A stretch of DNA of 64,000 nucleotides from Streptomyces actuosus (GTDB taxonomy: Bacteria; Actinomycetota; Actinomycetes; Streptomycetales; Streptomycetaceae). The stretch lies in assembly GCF_016921115.1 (NCBI RefSeq), contig NZ_JAFFZS010000032.1, positions 1 through 64,000 on the forward strand, read 5' to 3'. Shown piece by piece: positions 8,683-17,717 of the stretch. Both the position numbers and the translations under genes were made by a program. The first letter of the stretch is position 1, and each line of letters opens with the position of its first letter. The notes under the pieces were generated by a model. It made no database searches. It had not been told where the DNA came from and worked only from the letters and a program-made list of their open reading frames with translations.

Positions 8683-11226
8683 TCACAGCCGCGGGTCCAC
8701 CGGCTCCGACTCCAGAGCCAGCACCGCGAACACGGCCTCGTGGACCCGCCACAGCGGCTCGCCCGCCGCCAGCCGGTCCAGTGCCTCCAGACCGAGGGCG
8801 TACTCGCGGACGGCCAGGGACCGCTTGTGGTTCAGGGACCGCTGCCGGAGCCGGGCCAGGTTGTCCGGGCGGGTGTATTCCGGGCCGTAGATGATCCGCA
8901 GGTACTCGCGGCCCCGGCACTTGACGCCGGGCTGCGCCAGGCGCCCCTCGGGACCGCGCACCAGCGCGCCGAGCGGCTTGACGACCATGCCCTCGCCGCC
9001 GCGACCGGTCATCTCCAGCCACCAGTCGACGCCGGCCCGCACCGACTCCGGGTCCCCGGTGTCGACGTAGAGGCGGCGGGTGGTCTGCAGCAGGCCGGTG
9101 GAGTCGTGCTCCACCAGCCGGTCCAGCAGCGCCAGCTGCTCGTCGTGCGGCAGCGCGGCGAGGCTGCGGCCCTCGACGGCCAGCAGCTGGAACGGCGCCA
9201 GGCGCACACCGTCCAGGCCGTCCGTGCTCCAGCAGTAGCGGCGGTAGGCGGCCGTGAACGCGTCGGCGTCCGCGGTCCGCTCGCGGTGCCGGGCCGCCAG
9301 CGCCTCCACGTCGACGCCCCGCGCAGCGGCGCTCTCCAGCGCGGCCAGCGCGCCGGGAAGCACCGCCGCGGAGGCGGCGCCGACCGCCGCGTACTGGGTG
9401 CGCAGCAGCCCGGACGCCTTCAGCGACCAGGGCATCAGCTCGGCGTCCAGCAGCAGCCAGTCGGTGTCGAGCTCCTGCCACAGCCCGGCGTCGCCGGCCG
9501 CGGTCCGCAGCCGGCCGAGGATCTCCTCGGTCACGGCGTCGTCGTCGAAGAACGGGCGCCCGGTACGGGTGTACAGGGCCCCGGTGCGGCCGTCGGCACC
9601 GAACCGCTTCGCGGCCACGTCCGCGTCCCGGCACACCAGCGCCACCGCCCGCGAGCCCATGTGCTTCTCCTCGCACACGACCCGCTCCACACCGTCCCGC
9701 GCGTAGCTCGCGAACGCCTCCGCCGGGTGCTCCAGGTAGCCCTCCACCCGGCTGGTGGCGGTCGGAGCCATCGTCGGCGGCAGGTACGGCAGCAGCCGCG
9801 GGTCCACCGCGAAGCGGCTCATGACCTCCAGCGCCGCCGCCGCGTTCTCCTCCCGGACCGCGACGCGGCCGGCGTGCCGGGTCTCCACGACCCGGCGGCC
9901 GTGCACGTCCGCCAGGTCCAGCGGACGGCCGTCGTGCCCGCCCGGGGCCTCCGCGCGCAGCGGCTTGACCGGCTCGTACCACACCCGCTCGGCCGGTACG
10001 TCGACGAGTTCACGCTCCGGCCAGCGCAGTGCGGTCAGCCTGCCGCCGAAGACGGCACCGGTGTCCAGGCAGATGGTGTTGTTCAGCCAGGTGGCCGTCG
10101 GCACCGGCGTGTGCCCGTAGACGACCGCCGCCCGGCCGCGGTAGTCCTCCGCCCACGGGTAGCGCACGGGCAGCCCGAACTCGTCGGTCTCGCCGGTGGT
10201 GTCGCCGTACAGGGCGTGCGAGCGGACCCGGCCGGAGGTGCGGCCGTGGTACTTCTCCGGCAGGCCGGCGTGGCAGACGACGAGCTTTCCGCCGTCGAGG
10301 ACGTAGTGGCTGACCAGCCCCTCGACGAACTCCCTCACCTCTTGCCGGAACTCCTCGCTCTCGCCCTCCATCTGCGCGACCGTCTCGGCGAGCCCGTGGG
10401 TGAGCCGGACCGTACGGCCCCGCAGGTGACGTCCGTACTTGTTCTCGTGGTTGCCGGGCACGCACAGCGCGTTGCCCGACTTCACCATGGACATCACGCG
10501 GCGCAGCACTCCGGGGCTGTCCGGGCCGCGGTCGACGAGGTCGCCGACGAAGACGGCCGTACGGCCCTCGGGGTGGACTCCGTCGGCATAGCCCAGCGTG
10601 GCCAGGAGCGACTCCAGTTCGGCGGAGCAGCCGTGGACGTCGCCGATGATGTCGAACGGGCCGGTCAGGTGGGTGAGGTCGTTGAAGCGCTTCTCGGTGA
10701 CGACGGTGGCGGCGGCGACCTCGTCGGCGCCGCGCAGGACGTGCACCTTGCGGAAGCCCTCACGCTCCAGATGCCGCAGGGAACGGCGCAGTTCGCGGAT
10801 GTGCCGCTGGATCACCCGGCGCGGCATGTCGGCCCGGTCCGAGCGGCCGGCGTTGCGCTCGGCGCACACCTCCTCCGGCACGTCCAGTACGACGGCGATG
10901 GGCAGCACGTCGTGCTGCCGGGCCAGGTCGACCAGCCGGCGCCGGGCGTCCTGCTGCACGCTCGTGGCGTCCACGACGGTGCGGCGGCCGGCGGCCAGCC
11001 GCTTGCCGGCGATGTAGTACAGGACGTCGAAGGCGTCGCCGCTCGCGCTCTGGTCGTTCTCGTCGTCGCTGACCAGGCCGCGGCAGAAGTCGGAGGAGAT
11101 CACCTCGGTCGGCTTGAAGTGGCGCCGGGCGAAGGTCGACTTGCCCGAGCCGGACGCACCGACGAGGACGACGAGGGAGAGGTCGGTGACGGGCAGGACG
11201 CGTCCCTGCTCCGGTGTGCCGGTCAT
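8683..11226 (-). CDS. pnkp: Bacterial polynucleotide kinase-phosphatase (Pnkp) of the RNA repair pair
   Basis: The 847-residue protein has three catalytic modules in the order known for bacterial Pnkp. An N-terminal 5' kinase carries the P-loop GASGSGKST at 23-31. A central calcineurin-type 2',3' phosphatase shows GDVHGC at 195-200, GDLVDRG at 228-234 and GNHEN at 258-262. A C-terminal ligase-like adenylyltransferase has its candidate lysine nucleophile at 521 (EEKHMGSR). It heals and, together with Hen1, seals broken RNA such as ribotoxin-cut tRNA. Its start overlaps the end of hen1 by 4 bases (ATGA), giving translational coupling. The partner gene and full motif set make the call firm. Confidence 0.96.
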   Translation of the reverse strand: MTGTPEQGRVLPVTDLSLVVLVGASGSGKSTFARRHFKPTEVISSDFCRGLVSDDENDQSASGDAFDVLYYIAGKRLAAGRRTVVDATSVQQDARRRLVDLARQHDVLPIAVVLDVPEEVCAERNAGRSDRADMPRRVIQRHIRELRRSLRHLEREGFRKVHVLRGADEVAAATVVTEKRFNDLTHLTGPFDIIGDVHGCSAELESLLATLGYADGVHPEGRTAVFVGDLVDRGPDSPGVLRRVMSMVKSGNALCVPGNHENKYGRHLRGRTVRLTHGLAETVAQMEGESEEFRQEVREFVEGLVSHYVLDGGKLVVCHAGLPEKYHGRTSGRVRSHALYGDTTGETDEFGLPVRYPWAEDYRGRAAVVYGHTPVPTATWLNNTICLDTGAVFGGRLTALRWPERELVDVPAERVWYEPVKPLRAEAPGGHDGRPLDLADVHGRRVVETRHAGRVAVREENAAAALEVMSRFAVDPRLLPYLPPTMAPTATSRVEGYLEHPAEAFASYARDGVERVVCEEKHMGSRAVALVCRDADVAAKRFGADGRTGALYTRTGRPFFDDDAVTEEILGRLRTAAGDAGLWQELDTDWLLLDAELMPWSLKASGLLRTQYAAVGAASAAVLPGALAALESAAARGVDVEALAARHRERTADADAFTAAYRRYCWSTDGLDGVRLAPFQLLAVEGRSLAALPHDEQLALLDRLVEHDSTGLLQTTRRLYVDTGDPESVRAGVDWWLEMTGRGGEGMVVKPLGALVRGPEGRLAQPGVKCRGREYLRIIYGPEYTRPDNLARLRQRSLNHKRSLAVREYALGLEALDRLAAGEPLWRVHEAVFAVLALESEPVDPRL

Positions 11227-12707
11227 GCCGCCTTCGCCTCCTTGTTGTCGTTCCTCTGGCCGAAGACGGCCATCTGCGTGGGTGGGCCCACCTCGGGGTC
11301 CTCGGGGCCCACGGGCCTGAACTCGACGTCGTAGCCGTGCCGTTCGGCGACGGCAACGGCCCAGGCGCGGAACTCCTCACGGGTCCACTCGAAACGGTGG
11401 TCGCCGTGCCGGACGTGACCGGCCGGCAGGGTCTCCCAGCGCACGTTGTACTCGACGTTGGGGGTCGTCACGACGACGGTGCGCGGCCGGGCCGCGCCGA
11501 AGACCGCGTACTCCAGGGCGGGCAGCCGCGACAGGTCGAGGTGCTCGATCACCTCGCAGAGCACGGCGGCGTCGTACCCCTTGAGCCGGCGGTCGGTGTA
11601 GGCGAGCGAGCCCTGCACCAGCCTCACCCGGGAGGACTGCCGTTCGCCCATGCGGTCCAGCTTCAGCCGCCGGCCGGCGATGGTGAGCGCCCGCATCGAC
11701 ACGTCCACCCCGACGATCTCGGTGAACGCCGGCTCCTTCAGCAGCGCCTGCACCAACTGGCCCTGCCCGCAGCCCAGGTCGAGCACCCTGGCGGCACCCG
11801 ACGCACGCAGCTCCGCGAGGATCGCCTCCCGCCGCTGCACGGCGAGCGGGGCCGGCTTCTCCTCGTGCTCGGTCTCCGCCTCCACCGCGTTGTCGATCTC
11901 CTCGACGTCGCTGTCGTCGGCCTCGGCGAGCCGGACCAGTTCGAGCCGCTCCATCGCCCGGCGGGTCAGGGACCAGCGCCGCGAGAGGTAGCGGCTGGTG
12001 ATCAGCTTCTGCTCGGGGTGCGCCGGCAGCCAGCCCTCGCCGGCCCGCAGCAGCTTGTCGACCTCGTCGGGCGCGACCCAGTAGTGCTTGGCGTCGTCGA
12101 GGACGGGCATCAGCACGTACAGGTGGCGCAGCGCCTCGGCCAGGGTCAGCGTGCCGGACTCCAGGACGAGGTGGACGTAGCGCGAGTCGCCCCACTCCGG
12201 GAACGCGGCATCCAGCGGCACGGCCTCGGCGGTGACCGCCCAGCCGAGCGGTCCGAACAACCGGCGCACCAGGTCCGGGCCGCCCCGGGCCGGCAGCGCG
12301 GGCACCTCGACGCGCAGCGGCCGGGCCCGGCCGGGCAACTCGGGCCGGGCGTGGCAGACCCCGCGCATGGCGGTTCCGAACACGCCGCTCAGCGCCACCG
12401 CGAGCAGCGACGACGCCGCGTACGGGCGGTCGTTGACGTACTGCGCGAGCGCCGCGTCGGGTGCGCCGCCACGGCCCTTGCCCTTCCCCCGCCGCACCAG
12501 CGCCACCGCGTCGACCTCCAGCAGCAGCGCCGCGGTGCAGCGCCGGGCATCGGCCTCGGGACAGAAGACGTGCGCGGTGCCGTGGGACAGAGTGGCCGAG
12601 AACGGGTTGTCAGGATGCTTGTGGAGAAGGAAGCCCAGGTCGGTTGCGGGATTCGTCTCGTCGCCGGTCGTGGAGATCGTCAGGAACACACGACCGAGTA
12701 TGGACAC
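11223..12707 (-). CDS. hen1: Bacterial Hen1: 3'-terminal RNA ribose 2'-O-methyltransferase
   Basis: 494 residues. The N-terminal half (about 1-250) is the bacterial-specific region needed for ligase activation. The C-terminal half is a SAM-dependent methyltransferase with VLDLGCGQGQ at about 308-317 and the metal-binding E-x-x-E-H pattern EVIEHLD at 385-391, followed by further histidines in GHVRHGDHRFEW. Hen1 marks the healed RNA 3' end with a 2'-O-methyl group before Pnkp ligation, blocking renewed cleavage. It is the upstream gene of a two-gene operon with pnkp (4-base overlap). Confidence 0.95.
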   Translation of the reverse strand: MSILGRVFLTISTTGDETNPATDLGFLLHKHPDNPFSATLSHGTAHVFCPEADARRCTAALLLEVDAVALVRRGKGKGRGGAPDAALAQYVNDRPYAASSLLAVALSGVFGTAMRGVCHARPELPGRARPLRVEVPALPARGGPDLVRRLFGPLGWAVTAEAVPLDAAFPEWGDSRYVHLVLESGTLTLAEALRHLYVLMPVLDDAKHYWVAPDEVDKLLRAGEGWLPAHPEQKLITSRYLSRRWSLTRRAMERLELVRLAEADDSDVEEIDNAVEAETEHEEKPAPLAVQRREAILAELRASGAARVLDLGCGQGQLVQALLKEPAFTEIVGVDVSMRALTIAGRRLKLDRMGERQSSRVRLVQGSLAYTDRRLKGYDAAVLCEVIEHLDLSRLPALEYAVFGAARPRTVVVTTPNVEYNVRWETLPAGHVRHGDHRFEWTREEFRAWAVAVAERHGYDVEFRPVGPEDPEVGPPTQMAVFGQRNDNKEAKAA

Positions 12708-12904
12708 GACCCGCCCCTCGGCGGTACTGGTTTACCTGCGACGACGGAGCATCCCGCCCCGTTCGGCGACCGTCTTGGCCGCAGTGCCCGGACGGCTCGG
12801 CCGCGACGCTCGTCGTACGCCCGCACGGGCCCGGGAGAGGCCGGCACGGCCGGGCCACGCGCCCGAGCGCGACGTATCGTTCGACGGCGCCGTCGAAGAT
12901 CAGG

Positions 12905-13726
12905 TCAGGCGACCCACGTGCCGGTCAGGGTCTGCACGGCCGAGCCGTCGAGGTCCTTCAGCTTCGTCCCCGCGAAGGCCCGCGCCGCGTCGGAGGTGAG
13001 CACCCGGAACGCGGGACGTTCGGCCGAGAGCAGGGCGACCATCTGCGCCGCCACGTCCTGCGGGGTCTGGGCTCCGCTGAAGGCACCGCGGGTGCGCTCC
13101 AGGTAGGCGGACAGCGCCGGCGCGTACCGCCCGGCCTGCTCCAGCACGTCCTCCGCCACACCCACGTTGCTGACGAACTCACTGGCCACCGCGCCCGGTT
13201 CGACCACACTGACGGACACACCGACGGTGGCCGCGACGGGCGCGAGGGACTCCATGAAGCCCTCGACCGCGAACTTGGCCGCGCAGTAGGCCTCGTTGAA
13301 GGGCTGGCCGACCACGCCGCCGACGCTGGTCACGGTCAGCACGCGCCCCTTGCCCGCCCGCAGCAGCGGCAGAGCCGCCTTCGTCACGTGCAGCACGCCG
13401 AAGAAGTTGACCTCCATCACGGCGCGCACGTCCGCGACGCTCTCCTGCTCCAGGGTGCCGACATGGCCCGCGCCCGCGTTGTTGACCAGCGCGTCCAGCC
13501 GGTCGAGGCCCGCCAGGCACGCCTCGACCGTGGCCGGGTCGGTCACGTCCAGGGGACGGACGTCGAGGTCGACGCCGGCCTCCTCGGCGGCCGCCAGCAG
13601 CGGCCCCGCCTTGGCGGTGTCGCGCATGGTGGCGATCACATGCCAGCCGGCACGTGCCGCGGCCACGGCGGTGGCCAGGCCGATACCGGAGGAGGTGCCG
13701 GTGATCAGGACGGTCTTGGTGCTCAT
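12905..13726 (-). CDS. SDR-family oxidoreductase divergent from a MarR regulator
   Basis: A 273-residue classical short-chain dehydrogenase. The NAD(P)-binding motif is TGTSSGIG, followed by NNAGAG, and the catalytic Y-x-x-x-K is in NEAYCAAK. The substrate is unknown. The start at 13726 (MSTKT) is preceded by GAGGGG at 8-13 bases; an in-frame ATG at 13741 adds five residues. It is transcribed away from a marR gene across a short AT-rich spacer, the usual layout for a MarR-controlled detoxification enzyme, so it is likely repressed by that protein. Confidence 0.88.
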   Translation of the reverse strand: MSTKTVLITGTSSGIGLATAVAAARAGWHVIATMRDTAKAGPLLAAAEEAGVDLDVRPLDVTDPATVEACLAGLDRLDALVNNAGAGHVGTLEQESVADVRAVMEVNFFGVLHVTKAALPLLRAGKGRVLTVTSVGGVVGQPFNEAYCAAKFAVEGFMESLAPVAATVGVSVSVVEPGAVASEFVSNVGVAEDVLEQAGRYAPALSAYLERTRGAFSGAQTPQDVAAQMVALLSAERPAFRVLTSDAARAFAGTKLKDLDGSAVQTLTGTWVA

Positions 13727-13751
13727 CGCGATGCCCCTCATTCACTCATGC

Positions 13752-13768
13752 TTCATTATTAATATGAA
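13752..13768. promoter_or_regulatory. Candidate MarR operator in the SDR-marR divergent spacer
   Basis: The 17-base sequence TTCATTATTAATATGAA has inverted TTCAT/ATGAA arms around an AT-only centre. It sits 26 bases before the SDR start and 58 bases before the marR start. MarR dimers typically bind 16-20 bp AT-rich palindromes in exactly such divergent spacers. The palindrome is seen; the regulator assignment is inferred. Confidence 0.6.
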
Positions 13769-13825
13769 TCATAACTATGCTGCACCATATTCGGTCGCGT
13801 CAAGCACATCGCTACGCTGGGCACC

Positions 13826-14245
13826 ATGTCCAACCCATCGGATGAGCTCACCAAGCAGATCGTCGGCCTTTTCGCGGCCGTCAACCGCCGCTACACCCAG
13901 GAGGCCGAGGCCGCCGCGGCGGCCCACGAGCTGACGCCGCTCCAGGCCAAGGCCCTGCTCGCCGCCGGGGACCCCGTCCCGACACGCCACATCGCCGACC
14001 GGCTGCATGCGGAGCCGTCCAATGTGACCGTGATCGTCGACCGACTGGAGTCCCGCGGCCTGGTCGAGCGCAGCCCCGATCCCGACGACCGCCGCGTGAA
14101 GCGGGTCGCCGCCAGTGCGGCAGGCCGGACGGTCGCCGCCGACCTGCGCGCGCGTATGCCGTTCGCGGCCGAGCCCCTGGCCCGGCTCACCACGCCGCAA
14201 CGGGAGACGCTCCGCGAGCTGCTGCAGCTGATCCTGGAGACGTGA
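13826..14245 (+). CDS. MarR-family transcriptional regulator
   Basis: A 139-residue winged helix-turn-helix protein. The recognition region is TRHIADRLHAEPSNVTVIVD, followed by RLESRGLVERSPDPDDRRVK, the beta-wing with the conserved D-x-R signature of MarR. It is divergent from an SDR gene and probably autoregulates as well as controlling that gene through the palindrome at 13752-13768. No cysteine is present, so ligand-type rather than thiol-type sensing is more likely. Confidence 0.9.
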   Translation: MSNPSDELTKQIVGLFAAVNRRYTQEAEAAAAAHELTPLQAKALLAAGDPVPTRHIADRLHAEPSNVTVIVDRLESRGLVERSPDPDDRRVKRVAASAAGRTVAADLRARMPFAAEPLARLTTPQRETLRELLQLILET

Positions 14246-14614
14246 CGGCCCCGGGGCGGCCGGGGGCTCCGACGGCCGATGCAGTTGCTCTTGAGCTGCG
14301 GAGGTCGTTGCCCCGCGCGTGACGGACGGCTCGTGCCCGTCGATCGCGCGACCAGGCAGGGAGGTCCGTCTCCGGGCCGCACGGGAAGGCCGCTCCCTGC
14401 CCGAGCACGTGATCCACCGCGTCATGCCTGCTGCCCGCCTCCTCACCGAGCAGCCGCCACCGATCCGCCGAGGAGCCGCGCCGGCCATGACCGGTACGCA
14501 CCCTGACCCCCTTTGGAACACAAGAACCACGCCCGCCCGCGTGGCACCAGGGAACATGACGCCAAGCGGGTGAGCATGTGCCGACCCAGTCCTCATCCCT
14601 ACCGAGGCGATGCG
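14246..14614. other. Gene-poor spacer with a possible antitoxin-like remnant
   Basis: No complete gene is evident between marR and the membrane protein gene. A short forward frame around 14349-14427 reads VRLRAAREGRSLPEHVI, which resembles the ribbon-helix-helix start of FitA/CopG-type antitoxins. It lacks a convincing start, and the rest does not look like a protein. It may be a decayed fragment or chance. Confidence 0.25.
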
Positions 14615-15151
14615 ATGCCCGACCGCGCCGACCCTGTCCCTCACGAGGACCTCGCGCCAGGGGGAATCCTCCGGTACCAGCCGCCGAAGCAGTGGCTGTT
14701 CAGCGGCATCTACGGGCTGGTGCTGGCCAGCGCCGTCGTGGCCGCGCTGGATGCGACGGGCGAGAAGGCCGAGCCCGGTCCGGACGCGCTGTGGGTACTG
14801 CTCACCGCGCTGGCGTCGAGCGCCGCCCACGGGTACGCGCACGTCATCGCCCAGCGTGCGTCCGTCGACGGAGCAGCCACCACGACCAGACTGCGGTCGG
14901 TGCTCGCCGAGTGGCCACTGGTCGCCGCCGTGCTGCCCACGGTGGGGATGCTGCTTGCCGCGGTGGCCGGGTGGTGGGCGGAGGCCACGGCCGTGGACGC
15001 GGCCCTGCTGTTCAACAGCGTCGCCTTGTTCAGCTTGGGCACGTCGGCCGCCCGCGCCGCCGGGCAGGGATGGCCGTCCTCGTGCCGGGCAGGAGGCCTG
15101 GACATGCTCATCGGCCTGGTGATCATCGTCGCGAATGCCCTGATCCATTAG
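14615..15151 (+). CDS. Small integral membrane protein of unknown function
   Basis: A 178-residue protein that I do not recognise as a characterised family. It has a short charged N-terminus and about five hydrophobic segments (around YGLVLASAVVAAL, ALWVLLTALASSAAH, WPLVAAVLPTVGMLLAAVAG, AALLFNSVALFSLGTSAARAA and LIGLVIIVANAL). The start at 14615 is supported by GAGG about 8 bases upstream and removes a basic, unlikely N-terminus that begins at 14513. It is flanked by unrelated regulators and appears to be monocistronic. Confidence 0.65.
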   Translation: MPDRADPVPHEDLAPGGILRYQPPKQWLFSGIYGLVLASAVVAALDATGEKAEPGPDALWVLLTALASSAAHGYAHVIAQRASVDGAATTTRLRSVLAEWPLVAAVLPTVGMLLAAVAGWWAEATAVDAALLFNSVALFSLGTSAARAAGQGWPSSCRAGGLDMLIGLVIIVANALIH

Positions 15152-15343
15152 CGACCGCCGCCAAGCTCGCCCGTTCCTTCGCCGAGGCGGGCGGGAGGCA
15201 TGCGCACAGCCGGGCCGCTGGGCCCACAACCCGACCGCGAAGCCGAAGAGCACCGCCGGGCTGGAAGACCGGTGCTGTTGAGCGACGGACGCCGGCGCCG
15301 AGTGGTCGGCTCCGGAAGTCCTCCGGGGTTGACGTCTGGTGCT

Positions 15344-16330
15344 TCAGGTCGACGAGGCTTTGAGGAGGGTTTCGGCGGCAGCGGTGCGAGCGTAGAGGAC
15401 GGAACGGCCGGCGCGGTGGGCGCTGACCAGACCCGCGTCGCGCAGAGCCGTGAGGTGTTGGGATACCCCGGCCGGGGAGAGCCCGGTCCGGCGGGCCAGT
15501 TCTGTGGTGGAGGCCGGGGTCTCCAGTTCGGTCAGCAGCAGAGTGCGTGAGCGGCCGAGGACGGGGCTGAGGACGCAGGTTCCGATGGCAGGCCGAGTCT
15601 CCCACAGCGTCCCGACGCCGCGGGCTGGATAGGCGAGTTGTGGCGGGTCCGGTGGTCGCACCCGGGTGCGCAGACCGGGGCCGGTGAACGCGGACGGGAT
15701 CAGCAGCAGTCCCGCGCCTGCGGACTGGCGGGGCATGCTTCGTTTCCGGCGGATCAGTCTGAGCGCGTTGTCGTCCCAGCTCACCGAGGTGTGCAGGTCG
15801 TTGAAGAGGTGACCCACGCCGTGCTCGGCGACTGTGCGGACCCGGTGGAGGATGTCGGCGTCCAATACAGCCCTGATCCGCGCCCAGTAAGGGGCGAGCG
15901 CCAACTCCCAGTATGTTCCGATCTCGTGTGTGACCTTGGCCAGGCGGGAGGTTGGGTCGGCGTGGAGGCTCGACAGGCGTGGGCCGAGATGTCCCTGGTG
16001 GCGGGCGAGGTGGTCGAGGTCCTGGCGTACCCGGTCGGCGGGCGAGGCCAAGATCGCATCACACTCCGCCGCCGGTGTGGGGGCCGGTCGAGCGGGGGCC
16101 GGGTTGAGGAAGTCGGGCACGTAGCCGGAGGGGCCGATCAGCTCGGCAAGCCATCCTCGGTCCAGGCCGACAGCCATCACGCGTGGCCGTACCTGCTCGA
16201 TCCAGGGCCGGTGGACCGGGTGCGCGGCGTCCGACGTCAGCAGCCGGAAGCTGGGCGCGACCTCCCACATCGGCGAGATCGCGAACCGCACTTTCGCGAG
16301 ATCGTTCGCTGAGAACGCCAGCTCTGCCAC
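15344..16330 (-). CDS. ArsR-type winged-helix regulator with a large N-terminal domain
   Basis: 328 residues. The C-terminal about 80 residues are an ArsR/SmtB winged helix (LETPASTTELARRTGLSP, GVSQHLTALRDAGLVSAHR, GRSVLYARTAA). The N-terminal about 240 residues form a domain widespread in actinobacterial ArsR relatives (begins FSANDLAKVRFAISPMWEV), I believe annotated as DUF5937; its ligand is unknown. No metal-binding cysteine cluster is visible. It is divergent from an aldo/keto reductase gene with a 76-bp spacer, so it may control that gene and itself. Confidence 0.82.
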   Translation of the reverse strand: MAELAFSANDLAKVRFAISPMWEVAPSFRLLTSDAAHPVHRPWIEQVRPRVMAVGLDRGWLAELIGPSGYVPDFLNPAPARPAPTPAAECDAILASPADRVRQDLDHLARHQGHLGPRLSSLHADPTSRLAKVTHEIGTYWELALAPYWARIRAVLDADILHRVRTVAEHGVGHLFNDLHTSVSWDDNALRLIRRKRSMPRQSAGAGLLLIPSAFTGPGLRTRVRPPDPPQLAYPARGVGTLWETRPAIGTCVLSPVLGRSRTLLLTELETPASTTELARRTGLSPAGVSQHLTALRDAGLVSAHRAGRSVLYARTAAAETLLKASST

Positions 16331-16406
16331 GACAATCGCCTCTCGACGGATTCAGGCATGCCTTAAACAATGGCTGGTCAGGCTACCGTGCGCTGATCAT
16401 CCCACT

Positions 16407-17315
16407 ATGACCTCACAGACGATCACCGCAGCGGCATCGGGCACCTGGAAACTCGGCGACCGCACAGTCAACCGGGTCGGCTTCGGCACGATGCGCCTCA
16501 CCCAGTACGGCGAGGCGTTCGCGCCCAACGCCGTCCCGCGCGACCGCGACCAGGCGATCAAGGTGCTGCGCAAGGCGGTCGAGCTCGGCGTGAACCACAT
16601 CGACACCGCCGCGTTCTACTTCTCTTCGCTGCGCTCCGCCAACGAGCTGATCAACCGAGCCCTCGCGCCCTACCCGGACGATCTCGTCATCGCCACCAAG
16701 GTCGGGCCCGGCCGCGATCCCTCAGGTGCCTGGCTGCCGCACGCCACCCCCGAGCAGCTGCGCGGCCAGGTCGAGGAGAACCTGCGCCAGCTCGGCCGCG
16801 ACCACCTCGACCTGGTCAACCTGCGCATCGTTGGCACCGATTCCATCGCCGACCGCTTCGGCGCGCTCGCCGAACTGCGCGACGCCGGACTCATCCGCCA
16901 CCTCGGCCTGTCCAACGTCCGCCCCCACCACCTCACCGAGGCCCAAGCCATCGCACCGGTGGTCTGCGTCCAGAACATGTACGGCATCGGCGCATCGCCC
17001 GAGCAGGAGGAGCTCCTGCTCATCTGTGGTGGACAGCGCATCGCGTTCGTGCCGTTCTACTCGATCGCCGGCAGCGGGCGCACGGCCGGTGCCCCTACGA
17101 ACGACAGCAGCAAGGTGCACGCCATCGCCCGCGTCCGGGGGGTGAGCACAGCCCAGGTCCGGCTGGCGTGGACGCTGCACCGCGGCCCTCACGTCCTGGC
17201 CATTCCCGGCACCGGCGACCTCGACCACCTCGCTCAGAACGTGGCGGCCGGCTCTCTGCGCCTTTCCGAGGACGAACTGGCCGACCTGGACTCCCTTCAC
17301 CACACAACCGCGTGA
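16407..17315 (+). CDS. Aldo/keto reductase
   Basis: A 302-residue TIM-barrel NADPH-dependent oxidoreductase. The catalytic Asp (HIDTAAFY, residue 66), Tyr (71) and Lys (ATKVG, residue 98) are present. The position normally held by the catalytic histidine reads Arg in DLVNLRIVG, so it belongs to a variant subgroup or prefers substrates not needing that His. C-terminal cofactor residues (IPGTGDLDHLAQNV) are intact. It is divergently arranged with the ArsR-type regulator, which may repress it. Substrate unknown. Confidence 0.88.
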   Translation: MTSQTITAAASGTWKLGDRTVNRVGFGTMRLTQYGEAFAPNAVPRDRDQAIKVLRKAVELGVNHIDTAAFYFSSLRSANELINRALAPYPDDLVIATKVGPGRDPSGAWLPHATPEQLRGQVEENLRQLGRDHLDLVNLRIVGTDSIADRFGALAELRDAGLIRHLGLSNVRPHHLTEAQAIAPVVCVQNMYGIGASPEQEELLLICGGQRIAFVPFYSIAGSGRTAGAPTNDSSKVHAIARVRGVSTAQVRLAWTLHRGPHVLAIPGTGDLDHLAQNVAAGSLRLSEDELADLDSLHHTTA

Positions 17316-17392
17316 TCAAGTCATCCCGATCACTTCGTGGCCCGCTTCTCCTGATCGGACTGCCTGCCGTGCCCGCTGCCGCCGTCTGCCCG

Positions 17393-17665
17393 ATGTCGCT
17401 GACCGCCTCGCCGAGGCACCGACTGAAGGACGTGGACTACGGCCACAAGACCGGGCATCGGCTGCGGGTGCGCGCGCAGCTGGTCCTGCACGCGGCACGC
17501 GGACGCTCCGACGCGCGCATCGCCGCGGAGACAGGGCTGCACGTCGACACCGTGCGCCGCCGGCGGGACCGATGTGTCGAGGCGGCGGGCCGGCCCGGGC
17601 TCAAGGACCGTCAACGCTCCGGCCGTTTGTCGTCGTTCACACAGCGGCAGGCAGCCCAGGCCGCG
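17393..17665 (+). pseudogene. N-terminal fragment of an IS630-like transposase
   Basis: A forward frame gives a helix-turn-helix region of the IS630/winged-helix transposase N-terminus: HRLRVRAQLVLHAARGRSDA, then IAAETGLHVDTVRRRRDRC and GRPGLKDRQRSGR. After about 90 residues the frame loses similarity and runs into the convergent LLM oxidoreductase gene; the DDE catalytic domain is absent. No terminal inverted repeats were recognised. It is best read as a decayed insertion sequence remnant. Confidence 0.6.
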
Positions 17666-17717
17666 GCGGAGGCCGCCCGCTCCGGCGGTCGCCCTGCCGC
17701 GGCCGGGGGCACCGTCC

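Noticed and set aside
8641..11334. About 900-codon forward open frame opposite pnkp
   Set aside because: Low-complexity composition (Gly, Gln, Arg, His) and no motifs; mirror of the pnkp reading frame.
14279..14573. Antitoxin gene candidate
   Set aside because: Only about 20 residues resemble a ribbon-helix-helix antitoxin; there is no start signal, toxin partner or coherent remainder, so it is kept only as a possible remnant.
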